This document shows, piece after piece, positions 1 to 6,722 of a DNA stretch of 7,996 bases (position 1 is the first letter of the stretch; every line of letters starts with the position of its first letter). The DNA is from Pseudomonadota bacterium. Lineage in GTDB: Bacteria > Pseudomonadota > Gammaproteobacteria > Xanthomonadales > Rhodanobacteraceae. The stretch is from the NCBI GenBank assembly GCA_021787175.1, contig JAJYMF010000270.1, positions 1-7,996 of the forward strand. The letters run 5' to 3'. A model generated the notes under the pieces. The model was given only the letters and a program-made list of their open reading frames with translations. It searched no databases and was not told the origin of the DNA. The position numbers were made by a program, and so were the translations under genes.

Positions 1-1521
1 CGCTGTCGCGCGGTGTACGTCCGGGAAGACGGAAACGTGGTGATCACCGCGCTGCCGTATCAGGTGTCGCCGTCGAAGATCCTCGAGCAGATCGCCGCGC
101 AGATGCGCGCCAAGAAGCTGCCGATGATCGAGGACGTGCGCGACGAGTCCGATCACGCCAACCCGATCCGGCTGGTGCTGGTGCCGCGCTCCAGCCGCGT
201 CGACCTCGACGCGATGATGCAGCACCTGCTGGCGACCACCGACCTCGAGAAGAGCTTCCGCGTCAACCTCAACATGATCGGCCTCGACGGACGCCCGCAG
301 GTCAAGGGACTGCGCGCGATCCTCGGCGAGTGGCTGCGCTTCCGCACCGACACCATCACGCGTCGTCTCAACCACCGTCTGGCCAAGGTCGAGCGCCGCC
401 TGCATCTGCTCGAAGGCCTGCGCATCGCCTACCTCAATCTCGACGAGGTGATCCGCATCGTTCGCAGCGAGGATGAGCCGCGCCCCGTGCTGATGCGGCG
501 CTTCGCGCTCAGCGAGGAGCAGACCGACTACATCCTCGAAACCCGCCTGCGCCAGCTGGCGCGGCTGGAGGAAATGCAGATCAATGCCGAGCGCGACCAG
601 CTCGAGGAAGAGCGCGCGCGGATCAGCGTGCTGCTGAAGTCGCCGGCCAAGCTGAAGTCGCTGCTCAAGGACGAACTCAAGGCCGATGCCGCGAAATACG
701 GCGACGGACGCCGCGCGCCGCTGGTCGAGCGCGAGGTCGCGCAGGCGCTGGACGAAAGCGCCCTGGTCGCCTCCGAGCCGGTGACCGTGGTGCTGAGCCA
801 GAAGGGCTGGGTGCGCGCGGCCAAGGGTCACGACATCGATGCCGCCGAGCTGAATTTCCGGGAAGGCGACGGCTTCTGCGCCGCCGCCGCGGGCCGCACC
901 ACGCAGCAGGCGGCCTTCATCGATTCCACCGGACGCAGCTATTCGACGCCGGTGCACAGCCTGCCGTCGGCGCGCGGCAACGGCGAGCCGCTGACCGGGC
1001 GCTTCACGCCGCCGGCCGGCGCGCGCTTCGACGCGGTCGCGATCGCGGATGCCGAATCGCGTCTGGTGCTGGCCTCGGACTTCGGCTACGGCTTCGTCAC
1101 CGCCTTCGAGACCCTGTGCGGACGCAACAAGGCCGGCAAGCAGGTGATCCACCTCGAGGACGGCGCGCGCGTGCTGGCGCCGGCCGCGGTCGCCGACCCG
1201 GCGCGCGACCGCATCGTGGTCGCCACCAGCGACGGCCATCTGCTGATGTTCTCGGTCGCCGAACTGCCCGAGCTGGACAAGGGCGGCAAGGGCAACAAAC
1301 TGATCGAGATCCCGAAAGCCAAATTGATCTCGGGCGAGGAGCGCGTGGCCGGCGTCGCCGTGGTGAGCGAAGGCGTCGGCGAGGTCACCCTGCATGCCGG
1401 TCAGCGCAAGCTGATCCTGAAGTGGCCCGATTTGGTCGCGTACGGCGGCAATCGCGCCAGCCGCGGCGGCCTGCTGCCGCGCGGCTTCCGGCGCGTGGAG
1501 CGGGTGCAGGGTGCTGCATGA
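1..1521 (+). CDS. parC: DNA topoisomerase IV subunit A (ParC), 5'-truncated by the window edge
   Basis: ParC is the DNA-breaking subunit of topoisomerase IV, which with ParE decatenates daughter chromosomes in the cytoplasm. The reading frame is open from base 1, so the gene starts upstream; 506 residues are visible. Full-length ParC is about 750 residues, so the N-terminal winged-helix region with the catalytic tyrosine is missing. Recognisable ParC stretches are ITALPYQVS, KKLPMIEDVRDESDH, ATTDLEKSFRVNLNMIGLDG, GEWLRFR and EDEPRP. The coiled-coil arm (about visible residues 115-210) follows, including LRQLARLEEM. From about residue 257 the C-terminal beta-pinwheel begins (SEPVTVVLSQKGWVRAAKGHDID, split here as SEPVTVVLSQ and KGWVRAAKGHD), with STGRSY, LPSARGNGEPLTG and GGKGNKLIEIP repeats. 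These match ParC better than GyrA, and the tail ends in the usual RGGLLPRGFRRVERV. No frameshift is seen. The stop is 21 nt before the next gene with no terminator between. Confidence 0.96.
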   Translation, partial: RCRAVYVREDGNVVITALPYQVSPSKILEQIAAQMRAKKLPMIEDVRDESDHANPIRLVLVPRSSRVDLDAMMQHLLATTDLEKSFRVNLNMIGLDGRPQVKGLRAILGEWLRFRTDTITRRLNHRLAKVERRLHLLEGLRIAYLNLDEVIRIVRSEDEPRPVLMRRFALSEEQTDYILETRLRQLARLEEMQINAERDQLEEERARISVLLKSPAKLKSLLKDELKADAAKYGDGRRAPLVEREVAQALDESALVASEPVTVVLSQKGWVRAAKGHDIDAAELNFREGDGFCAAAAGRTTQQAAFIDSTGRSYSTPVHSLPSARGNGEPLTGRFTPPAGARFDAVAIADAESRLVLASDFGYGFVTAFETLCGRNKAGKQVIHLEDGARVLAPAAVADPARDRIVVATSDGHLLMFSVAELPELDKGGKGNKLIEIPKAKLISGEERVAGVAVVSEGVGEVTLHAGQRKLILKWPDLVAYGGNRASRGGLLPRGFRRVERVQGAA

Positions 1522-1528
1522 GCGCCGC

Positions 1529-1532
1529 GGAG
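1529..1532 (+). promoter_or_regulatory. Shine-Dalgarno site of the rhombosortase gene
   Basis: GGAG lies 10 nt upstream of the GTG at 1543. It supports GTG 1543 as the start: there is no in-frame ATG between the parC stop and this codon, and the next residues lead directly into the first membrane helix. A competing ATG at 1518 is in another frame and stops after six codons. Confidence 0.5.
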
Positions 1533-1542
1533 TGCTGATCCG

Positions 1543-2148
1543 GTGATCGCGCTGCGTCGTGTGCTGCGCGTCTGGCGCCTGCCGCTGCTGCTGGCGGCCC
1601 TGCTGGTCGCGCTGCAGGCGCTGGGCCTGCGCGATGCGCTCGAATACCGGCGCGCTGCGGTGCTGCACGGCCAGCTCTGGCGCCTCCTGACCGGCAGCCT
1701 GGTTCATCTCGGCTGGGTGCATCTGTTGCGCGATCTGGCTGGCCTGTTCCTGATCTGGGGCCTGTTCGCGCCACGCCTGGGCGAGCGCACCGGACTGGCG
1801 CTGGTCCTCGCCTGCGCCATGGCGGTCGGTCTCGGTCTGCTCGCCTTCAGTCCGCAGATCGCGTGGTACGTCGGCATCTCGGGGGTGCTGTTCGGCCTGT
1901 TCTGCGCCGGCGCGCTGCTGGAATGGCGCAAGCGCCCGTTGTACGCCGGCGCGCTGCTGCTGGGCATGGCGGCGGTGATCGGCTGGACCCTGCATGCCGG
2001 CGCCCTGCCCGGCGAAGCGCGCGATCTCGGCGGCGCGGTGGTGCCGCAGGCGCATCTGTATGGCGCGCTGGGGGGCGCGGCCTTTATCCTGCTGCGTCAG
2101 GGATGGCTGAGGCTGCGCGCGATGCGCGGCGCAGGGGAAGGTCGCTGA
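1543..2148 (+). CDS. rrtA: Rhombosortase (rhomboid-family GlyGly-CTERM intramembrane serine protease)
   Basis: This 201-residue, strongly hydrophobic protein has about six membrane helices (roughly 13-29, 61-76, 83-101, 108-126, 134-152, 172-186). Rhomboid-type active-site signatures are visible: GQLWRLLTGSLVHLGWVHLL (42-61) at loop 1 and helix 2, the nucleophile motif GISG with Ser113, and the general base His171 in VPQAHLYGALGG. The length and the AHLYGA motif fit rhombosortases better than ordinary GlpG-type rhomboids. The family cleaves C-terminal GlyGly-CTERM tails from proteins exported by type II secretion, at the inner membrane. The location 14 nt upstream of gspC agrees with this role. 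The position four residues after His60, normally Asn in rhomboids (GlpG His150/Asn154), is Asp64 here. GTG start at 1543, preceded by GGAG. A general rhomboid protease is the alternative; I consider rhombosortase clearly more likely. No GlyGly-CTERM substrate is encoded in the window. Confidence 0.88.
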   Translation: MIALRRVLRVWRLPLLLAALLVALQALGLRDALEYRRAAVLHGQLWRLLTGSLVHLGWVHLLRDLAGLFLIWGLFAPRLGERTGLALVLACAMAVGLGLLAFSPQIAWYVGISGVLFGLFCAGALLEWRKRPLYAGALLLGMAAVIGWTLHAGALPGEARDLGGAVVPQAHLYGALGGAAFILLRQGWLRLRAMRGAGEGR

Positions 2149-2162
2149 AGTCGTCATTGCAC

Positions 2163-3014
2163 ATGCGCTGGGGATCCTCCACCCGCTGGCTGCCGCGCCT
2201 GCTTTGGGCCGCCGCCCTGCTGCTGGGGTTGCTGGCGGCGTGGAATCTGCTGCGCACCGGTTTGCTCGTGCGCGCCGCGTTGCATCCGGCGCTGCCCGCA
2301 GCGTTGCCTGCGAGCGCTCCGTCGTCGAGTCCGTTCGACCGCCTGCTGGCCGCGCACCTGTTCGGCGGCGGCGACAACGCGGCCGCGACGGCCTTGCTCG
2401 GTTTGCGCCTGGAAGGCGTCTATGCCGCGCACGACGGCCACGGCTATGCCCTGCTGGCCGGCGCCGGCAGTGCGCCGGCTCGCGCCTACGCCAGCGGTGA
2501 GCGGCTGCCCGACGGCGTGGTGGTGGCTGCGGTCTACCCCGATCGCGTGCTGCTGCGCACCGCGGCAGGAGTCGCCGCCCTGACGCTGCCCAAGCCGGCG
2601 ACGACCGGCACCGAAGAGCCGCCCGTCGCGGCTGCGGTTCCTGCCGCGATTACGGCAGCCGGGACACCGGTGGCGGCCACGGTGCAATCGGCCGCGGCAT
2701 CCGCACCTGAACCGGCCCCCTGGCCACCGACACGTGGCGGCATGCTGAACTTCGGTGCGCTGGGCCGCGCCCAACCGGTGATCGAGGACGGCCGCATCGC
2801 CGGCTATCGGGTGCTGCCGGGTGTCAATCCGGTGTTGCTGGTGCGCCTTGGCCTCAGGCCGGGTGACGTGATCACCGCGATCGACGGCACGCCGCTGGGC
2901 GGTCCGGTGCAGGCCATGCAGGCCGTGCAGGGGCGGCTGCGCGATGGCCAGTCGCCGACGCTGACCGTGATGCGCGACGGCCGCACGCTCAATCTCGGCC
3001 CGCAGGCACCCTGA
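2163..3014 (+). CDS. gspC: Type II secretion system inner-membrane protein GspC
   Basis: GspC is a bitopic inner-membrane protein that links the inner-membrane platform to the secretin GspD and helps recognise substrates. The predicted protein has 283 residues, usual for the family. It shows a short cytoplasmic N-terminus, one membrane helix (about 10-32), and the homology region (about 60-142) starting with LLAAHLFGGG and continuing LLGLRLEGVYA, GERLPDGVVV and VYPDRVLLRT. A Pro/Ala/Thr-rich linker follows (about 143-190). A PDZ-like domain ends the protein (about 195-280), containing GYRVLPGVNP, LVRLGLRPGDVITAIDG and TLTVMRDGR. The ATG at 2163 is chosen because it sits just before the basic residues and the helix. 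A TTG at 2157, two codons earlier with GAAG 6 nt upstream, is a real alternative; ATG 2103 would overlap rrtA and is less likely. The gene is 14 nt after rrtA and precedes gspD, as in canonical gsp clusters. Confidence 0.92.
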   Translation: MRWGSSTRWLPRLLWAAALLLGLLAAWNLLRTGLLVRAALHPALPAALPASAPSSSPFDRLLAAHLFGGGDNAAATALLGLRLEGVYAAHDGHGYALLAGAGSAPARAYASGERLPDGVVVAAVYPDRVLLRTAAGVAALTLPKPATTGTEEPPVAAAVPAAITAAGTPVAATVQSAAASAPEPAPWPPTRGGMLNFGALGRAQPVIEDGRIAGYRVLPGVNPVLLVRLGLRPGDVITAIDGTPLGGPVQAMQAVQGRLRDGQSPTLTVMRDGRTLNLGPQAP

Positions 3015-3030
3015 TGCCGGTACGGGCATC
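3013..3030 (+). other. Small hairpin at the gspC stop codon
   Basis: GATGCC (3013-3018) and GGCATC (3025-3030) form a perfect 6-bp stem around a 6-nt loop, beginning inside the gspC TGA. No T-run follows, so it is not a classical intrinsic terminator. It might stabilise the 3' end of an rrtA-gspC message or slow polymerase. A chance occurrence is possible at this GC content. Confidence 0.35.
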
Positions 3031-3046
3031 CACCTGCCGCCAGCCG

Positions 3047-3080
3047 GTGCGGAACGAGCGATCGCCGCGGGTTCCGGCAC
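3047..3080 (+). other. Inverted repeat in the gspC-gspD gap
   Basis: GTGCGGAAC (3047-3055) pairs with GTTCCGGCAC (3071-3080) over 9 bp with a single bulged G, leaving a 15-nt loop that contains the palindrome GCGATCGC (3058-3065). An outer, additional pair CAGCCGG (3041-3047) and CCGGCTG (3089-3095) could extend or compete with it. The right arm lies about where the -35 region of the gspD promoter would be, so the element could be an operator in DNA or a hairpin in read-through RNA. There is no T-tract. No known operator is recognised. Confidence 0.45.
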
Positions 3081-3093
3081 GGCTGCGGCCGGC

Positions 3094-3102
3094 TGTTACG
3101 AT
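3094..3102 (+). promoter_or_regulatory. Candidate extended -10 promoter for gspD
   Basis: TGTTACGAT combines an extended -10 TGn with TACGAT, which matches TATAAT at four of six positions. It is the least GC-rich part of the gap and lies 24 nt before the gspD ATG, implying a leader of about 17 nt. At the standard 17-bp spacing no good -35 box is seen (CCGGCA), as tolerated by extended -10 promoters. A pyrimidine-rich stretch (3103-3115) follows, and gspD has no clear Shine-Dalgarno site. If real, it would allow gspDEF to be expressed separately from rrtA-gspC. Confidence 0.4.
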
Positions 3103-3126
3103 CCCTTTTCCTTTTGCGGTCCCGCC

Positions 3127-5220
3127 ATGACTCAGCGCATCACCCTGTCGTTCCTTCTGCTGATGCTGGCGCTGGCGCTGCCGCTGCGGGCCGGCGCGCA
3201 GAGCGCACCAGCGACGGCGACGGCGACGGCGGCCGGTAGCGAGGTCACGCTCAACCTGCGCGACGTCGACATCCGCACCCTGATCGACACCGTGTCCAAG
3301 GCCACCGGCGTCAACTTCGTGGTCGACCCGCGCGTGCGCGGCAACGTCACCGTGGTGTCGTCGTCGCCGATGGACCGCGACGCCCTGTATCAGGTGTTCC
3401 TGTCGGTGCTGGACGTGTACGGCTACTCGGCGGTGCCGGCCGGCGCGGTGGTCAAGATCGTGCCGGCGATCAACGCCCGCCAGAGCCTGCAGCTGCACGG
3501 CCAGGGCGAGGAGATGGTCACCCGCGTCATCCGCGTGCAGAACGTCGGCGTGACCCAGCTGGCGACGATGCTGCGCCCGCTGCTGCCGCCGCAGGCGCTG
3601 CTGGCGGCCTACCCGCCCGGCAACATGCTGATCGTCACCGACCGCGCGGACAACGTCGCGCGGGTCATGCGCCTGGTCGCCCAGCTCGACCGCCCCGGCG
3701 AGGCCGGCATCAGCGTGATCCAGCTGCAGCACGCTTCCGCCGAGGACGTCGCCCGCACCATCAACGAGCTGCAAGAGCCGCCGGCGGGCGCCGAGTCCGC
3801 CCTGCCGCTGGCGCGCGTGGTGGCCGATCCGCGCACCAACAGCATCCTGCTGGCCGGCGACGGCGCCGCCCAGGCGCGCGTGCGTGCCCTGATCGGCCGC
3901 CTCGACGTGCCGCTGCCGCAGGCCGGCAATTCGCGCGTGGTGTTCCTGCGTTACGCCAAGGCCGAGGACATCGCCAAGGTGCTGGGCGAGATCGTCTCGC
4001 ACCAGCAGTCGGCCGACGGCAAGACCAAGTCCGCGACCGAGGGCCCGGTCAACATCCAGGCCGACGGCGCCAGCAACGCGCTGATCCTGACCGGCCCGCC
4101 GGACAAGTTGCGCGATCTGCGCGAGATCGTGCGCCAGCTGGACATCCGCCCCAAGGAAGTGCTGATCGACGCCATCATCGCCGAGGTCTCGGGCGACCTC
4201 TCCCGGCAACTCGGCGCGCAGATCGCCGTGCTGCCGCAGCGCGGGTCCAGCCAGGGTCCGGCGGCGCTGACCAACTTCAGCAACGGCGCGCTGCCGCTGA
4301 CCACGCTGGCCGCGGGCTCGGCGGCGACCGCGGGCGCGCTGGCGGGCCAGCCCGGCCTGCTGCTGGGCTTCGGCAGCAACCGCGCCGGGCAGACCCGCTA
4401 CGGCCTGCTGCTGAACGCGCTGTCGTCCAACTCCGCGACCAACATCCTGTCCACGCCCAGTCTGCTGACGCTGGACAACAAGGAGGCCGAGATCGTCGTC
4501 GGCCAGAACGTGCCCTTCCTGACCGGCAGCTACAGCACCACGCAGACGCCGACCGGCGGCGGCGTGGTCAGCAGTCCGTTCCAGACCATCGAGCGCAAGG
4601 ACATCGGCATCACCCTGAAGGTGACGCCGCAGATCAACCTGGGCGACAGCGTGCGCCTCAAGCTCGAGCTGACGGTGTCGAGTCTGGCGCCCTCGGTCAC
4701 CGGCGCCACCGACCTGATCACCAACAAGCGCCAGATCAAGACCGTGGTGATCACCGACAGCGATTCGATCATCGTGCTCGGCGGCCTGATCCAGGACACC
4801 TACAAGGACTCGGTGCAGAAGGTGCCGCTGCTGGGCAGCCTGCCGCTGATCGGCCACCTGTTCCGCTCGACCTCGCGCGAGCGGCAGAAGCAGAACCTGA
4901 TGATCTTTCTGCACCCGGTGATCCTCGACAATCAGGCGCTGGCCAACGCCTACACCGCCGAGAAGTACCGCGTGCTGCGCCAGCAGCAGAACGCACCGAT
5001 CCAGGGTTCGCAGAGCGATGCGCCGACGCCGATGCCGCCCCTGCCGGAGAACCTGCAGCATTTCGCGCCGGCGCCGCCGAATCTGCCGCCGGCCCGATCC
5101 GCACCGGCGCCGGCCGCCAGCGCGGCCTCTCCCGGCAAGGCCGGTCCAGCCCCCGCGCCCTCCGCATCCGCCACACCGGCGGCCGCCGCCAGCGCCGTTC
5201 CGCCGCATGGATCGCGCTGA
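3127..5220 (+). CDS. gspD: Type II secretion system outer-membrane secretin GspD
   Basis: GspD forms the multimeric outer-membrane channel of the T2SS. The 697-residue protein starts with a signal peptide (Thr-Gln-Arg then a Leu-rich core, likely cut near AGA-QS, about residue 24). The N0 domain (about 38-112) has VTLNLRDVDIRTLIDTVSKA and VRGNVTVVS. N1 (about 130-190), N2 (about 194-262) and N3 (about 268-340) follow, each with the repeated domain signature, for example VIRVQNVGVTQLATMLRPLL, ISVIQLQHASAEDVA and VVFLRYAKAEDIAKVL. The secretin core (about 341-600) contains EVLIDAIIAEVS, the gate motif VGQNVPFLTG (458-467), IERKDIGITLKVTPQI, and the C-terminal signature VLGGLIQD with KVPLLGSLPLIGHLFRS. 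A Pro/Ala-rich tail occupies about 630-697. ATG 3127 is directly followed by the signal peptide, without an evident Shine-Dalgarno sequence. Its last 14 nt overlap gspE. Confidence 0.97.
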   Translation: MTQRITLSFLLLMLALALPLRAGAQSAPATATATAAGSEVTLNLRDVDIRTLIDTVSKATGVNFVVDPRVRGNVTVVSSSPMDRDALYQVFLSVLDVYGYSAVPAGAVVKIVPAINARQSLQLHGQGEEMVTRVIRVQNVGVTQLATMLRPLLPPQALLAAYPPGNMLIVTDRADNVARVMRLVAQLDRPGEAGISVIQLQHASAEDVARTINELQEPPAGAESALPLARVVADPRTNSILLAGDGAAQARVRALIGRLDVPLPQAGNSRVVFLRYAKAEDIAKVLGEIVSHQQSADGKTKSATEGPVNIQADGASNALILTGPPDKLRDLREIVRQLDIRPKEVLIDAIIAEVSGDLSRQLGAQIAVLPQRGSSQGPAALTNFSNGALPLTTLAAGSAATAGALAGQPGLLLGFGSNRAGQTRYGLLLNALSSNSATNILSTPSLLTLDNKEAEIVVGQNVPFLTGSYSTTQTPTGGGVVSSPFQTIERKDIGITLKVTPQINLGDSVRLKLELTVSSLAPSVTGATDLITNKRQIKTVVITDSDSIIVLGGLIQDTYKDSVQKVPLLGSLPLIGHLFRSTSRERQKQNLMIFLHPVILDNQALANAYTAEKYRVLRQQQNAPIQGSQSDAPTPMPPLPENLQHFAPAPPNLPPARSAPAPAASAASPGKAGPAPAPSASATPAAAASAVPPHGSR
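3211..3231 (+). repeat. Hexanucleotide tandem repeat in gspD
   Basis: GCGACG occurs three times in tandem plus a partial copy, encoding alternating Ala-Thr just after the predicted signal-peptide cleavage site. Gain or loss of a unit would keep the frame, so length variation in the mature N-terminus before N0 would be tolerated. Confidence 0.6.
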
Positions 5221-6718
5221 GGCCCGCGATACCGCCCCCGTCACCGCAGCGGGCGTCGCGGTCGGTTACGGCTATGCCAAACGCCACGGCGTGCTGGTGG
5301 ACGTGGACGCGACCCAGGCCCGCGTGCGCCATCGCGGCCTGCCCGACCCGCGCGTGCTGGCCGAGCTGGCGCGCACGCTGGGCCGGCCGCTCCAGCTCGA
5401 GCGCCTCGACGATGCCGAGTTCGAGCGCCAGCTGACGCGCCGCTACGGCGATACCGGCCCCGGCGGCGCGCAGGCGATGATGCAGGATCTGGGCGAGGAT
5501 ATCGATCTCGCCGCCGCGGCTTTGGCCCTGCCCGAGCCCGAGGATCTGCTGGAGAGTCAGGACGACGCGCCGATCATCCGCCTGATCAACGCCATCCTCG
5601 CCCAGGCGGTACGCGAAGGCGCGTCCGATGTGCATATCGAGCCCTTCGAGGGCCGGCTGTCGGTGCGCCTGCGCGTGGACGGCACGCTGCGCGAGGTCCT
5701 CGAGCCGCCGCGCGCGCTGGCCGGCACCATCGTCTCGCGCATCAAGGTGATGGCGCGCCTCGACATCGCCGAGAAGCGCCTGCCGCAGGACGGCCGCATC
5801 AGCCTGCGCGTGGCCGGGCATCCGGTGGACGTGCGCGTGTCCACCCTGCCCTCGGGCCACGGCGAGCGCGTGGTGCTGCGCCTGCTCGACCGCCAGGCCG
5901 GCCGTCTCGATCTCGGCGGCCTGGGCATGGACCCCGACACCCGCGCGCGCCTGGTACGCCTGATCCGCCAGCCGCACGGCATCCTGCTGGTCACCGGCCC
6001 GACCGGCTCGGGCAAGACCACCACCCTGTACGCCGTGCTGGCCGAGCTCAACGACCGCCGCCGCAACATCCTCACCGTCGAGGATCCGATCGAATACTTC
6101 ATCGACGGCATCGGCCAGACCCAGGTCAACCCCAAGGTCGACATGAGCTTCGCGCGCGGCTTGCGCGCGATCCTGCGCCAGGACCCCGACGTGGTAATGG
6201 TCGGCGAGATCCGCGACCTCGAGACCGCCGAGATCGCCGTGCAGGCCAGCCTGACCGGTCACCTGGTGCTCTCGACCCTGCACACCAACACCGCGATCGG
6301 CGCGGTGGCGCGCCTGCGCGACATGGGCGTCGAGCCCTATCTGCTGGCCTCGACCCTGATCGGCGTCGCCGCGCAGCGGCTGGTGCGCCTGTTGTGCCCG
6401 CACTGCCGGCGCGCGCAGCCGGCCAATGCCACCGAGCGCGCCGAACTGGGGTTGGGCGAGATCCCGGCAACCCTGTTGCATCCGGTCGGCTGCCCGGCCT
6501 GCCATGGCGCCGGCTACGTTGGCCGCAGCGGCATCTACGAGGTGACGCCGATCGACGATGCGCTGCGGCGCATGATCCATGACGGCGCGGCCGAAGCGGA
6601 CCTCGAGCTGCATGCACGACGCCACGTGCCCGGCATCCGTGCCGACGGCGTGCGCCTGGTGCTGACCGGCGCGACCGCGCTGGAAGAATTGCTGCGCGTC
6701 ACCCGCAGCGCGGAGTGA
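5207..6718 (+). CDS. gspE: Type II secretion system ATPase GspE
   Basis: GspE is the cytoplasmic hexameric ATPase that powers pseudopilus assembly. The 503-residue product has an N1E-type domain (about 19-80, with GYGYAKRHGVLV), then a linker and the N2 domain from about 118 (PIIRLINAILAQAVREGASD, VHIEPFEG, RLRVDG). The C-terminal ATPase domain shows Walker A GPTGSGKTT (264-272), the Asp box LTVEDPIEY (289-297), Walker B DPDVVMVGEIRD (326-337, Glu334) and the His box TGHLVLSTLHTN (350-361). The zinc-binding tetracysteine typical of GspE is complete: Cys397/Cys400 and Cys429/Cys432. These cysteines and the position between gspD and gspF favour GspE over PilB. The ATG at 5207 lies inside the 3' end of gspD and gives a normal GspE length; the frame is open further upstream only in another frame of gspD. 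No Shine-Dalgarno site is evident, so translational coupling to gspD is likely. Confidence 0.96.
   Translation: MDRAEARDTAPVTAAGVAVGYGYAKRHGVLVDVDATQARVRHRGLPDPRVLAELARTLGRPLQLERLDDAEFERQLTRRYGDTGPGGAQAMMQDLGEDIDLAAAALALPEPEDLLESQDDAPIIRLINAILAQAVREGASDVHIEPFEGRLSVRLRVDGTLREVLEPPRALAGTIVSRIKVMARLDIAEKRLPQDGRISLRVAGHPVDVRVSTLPSGHGERVVLRLLDRQAGRLDLGGLGMDPDTRARLVRLIRQPHGILLVTGPTGSGKTTTLYAVLAELNDRRRNILTVEDPIEYFIDGIGQTQVNPKVDMSFARGLRAILRQDPDVVMVGEIRDLETAEIAVQASLTGHLVLSTLHTNTAIGAVARLRDMGVEPYLLASTLIGVAAQRLVRLLCPHCRRAQPANATERAELGLGEIPATLLHPVGCPACHGAGYVGRSGIYEVTPIDDALRRMIHDGAAEADLELHARRHVPGIRADGVRLVLTGATALEELLRVTRSAE
6712..6715 (+). promoter_or_regulatory. Shine-Dalgarno site of gspF
   Basis: GGAG overlaps the last codons of gspE and lies 7 nt upstream of the GTG at 6723. 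It supports the GTG start, which directly precedes the conserved PAFEYVALD N-terminus of GspF. Confidence 0.65.
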
Positions 6719-6722
6719 GCCG

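Noticed and set aside
1116..1538. A 140-codon + strand frame inside the parC 3' end
   Set aside because: It is an out-of-frame, Arg/Gly-rich shadow of parC with no recognisable protein.
1518..1538. ATG overlapping the parC stop as a start for the following gene
   Set aside because: It is in another frame and terminates after six codons (MSAAEC), so it cannot start the rhombosortase gene.
3013..3030. Intrinsic terminator after gspC
   Set aside because: The stem is only 6 bp and is followed by CACCTGCC rather than a T-run.
2154..3080. A 308-codon open frame on the - strand opposite gspC
   Set aside because: It is antisense to gspC, low-complexity and Arg/Gln-rich, without a domain or a credible start context.
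2989..5244. A 751-codon open frame on the - strand opposite gspD
   Set aside because: It mirrors the strongly supported secretin gene; its product is Arg/Gly/His/Gln-rich with no recognisable domain, as expected for the antisense frame of a GC-rich gene.
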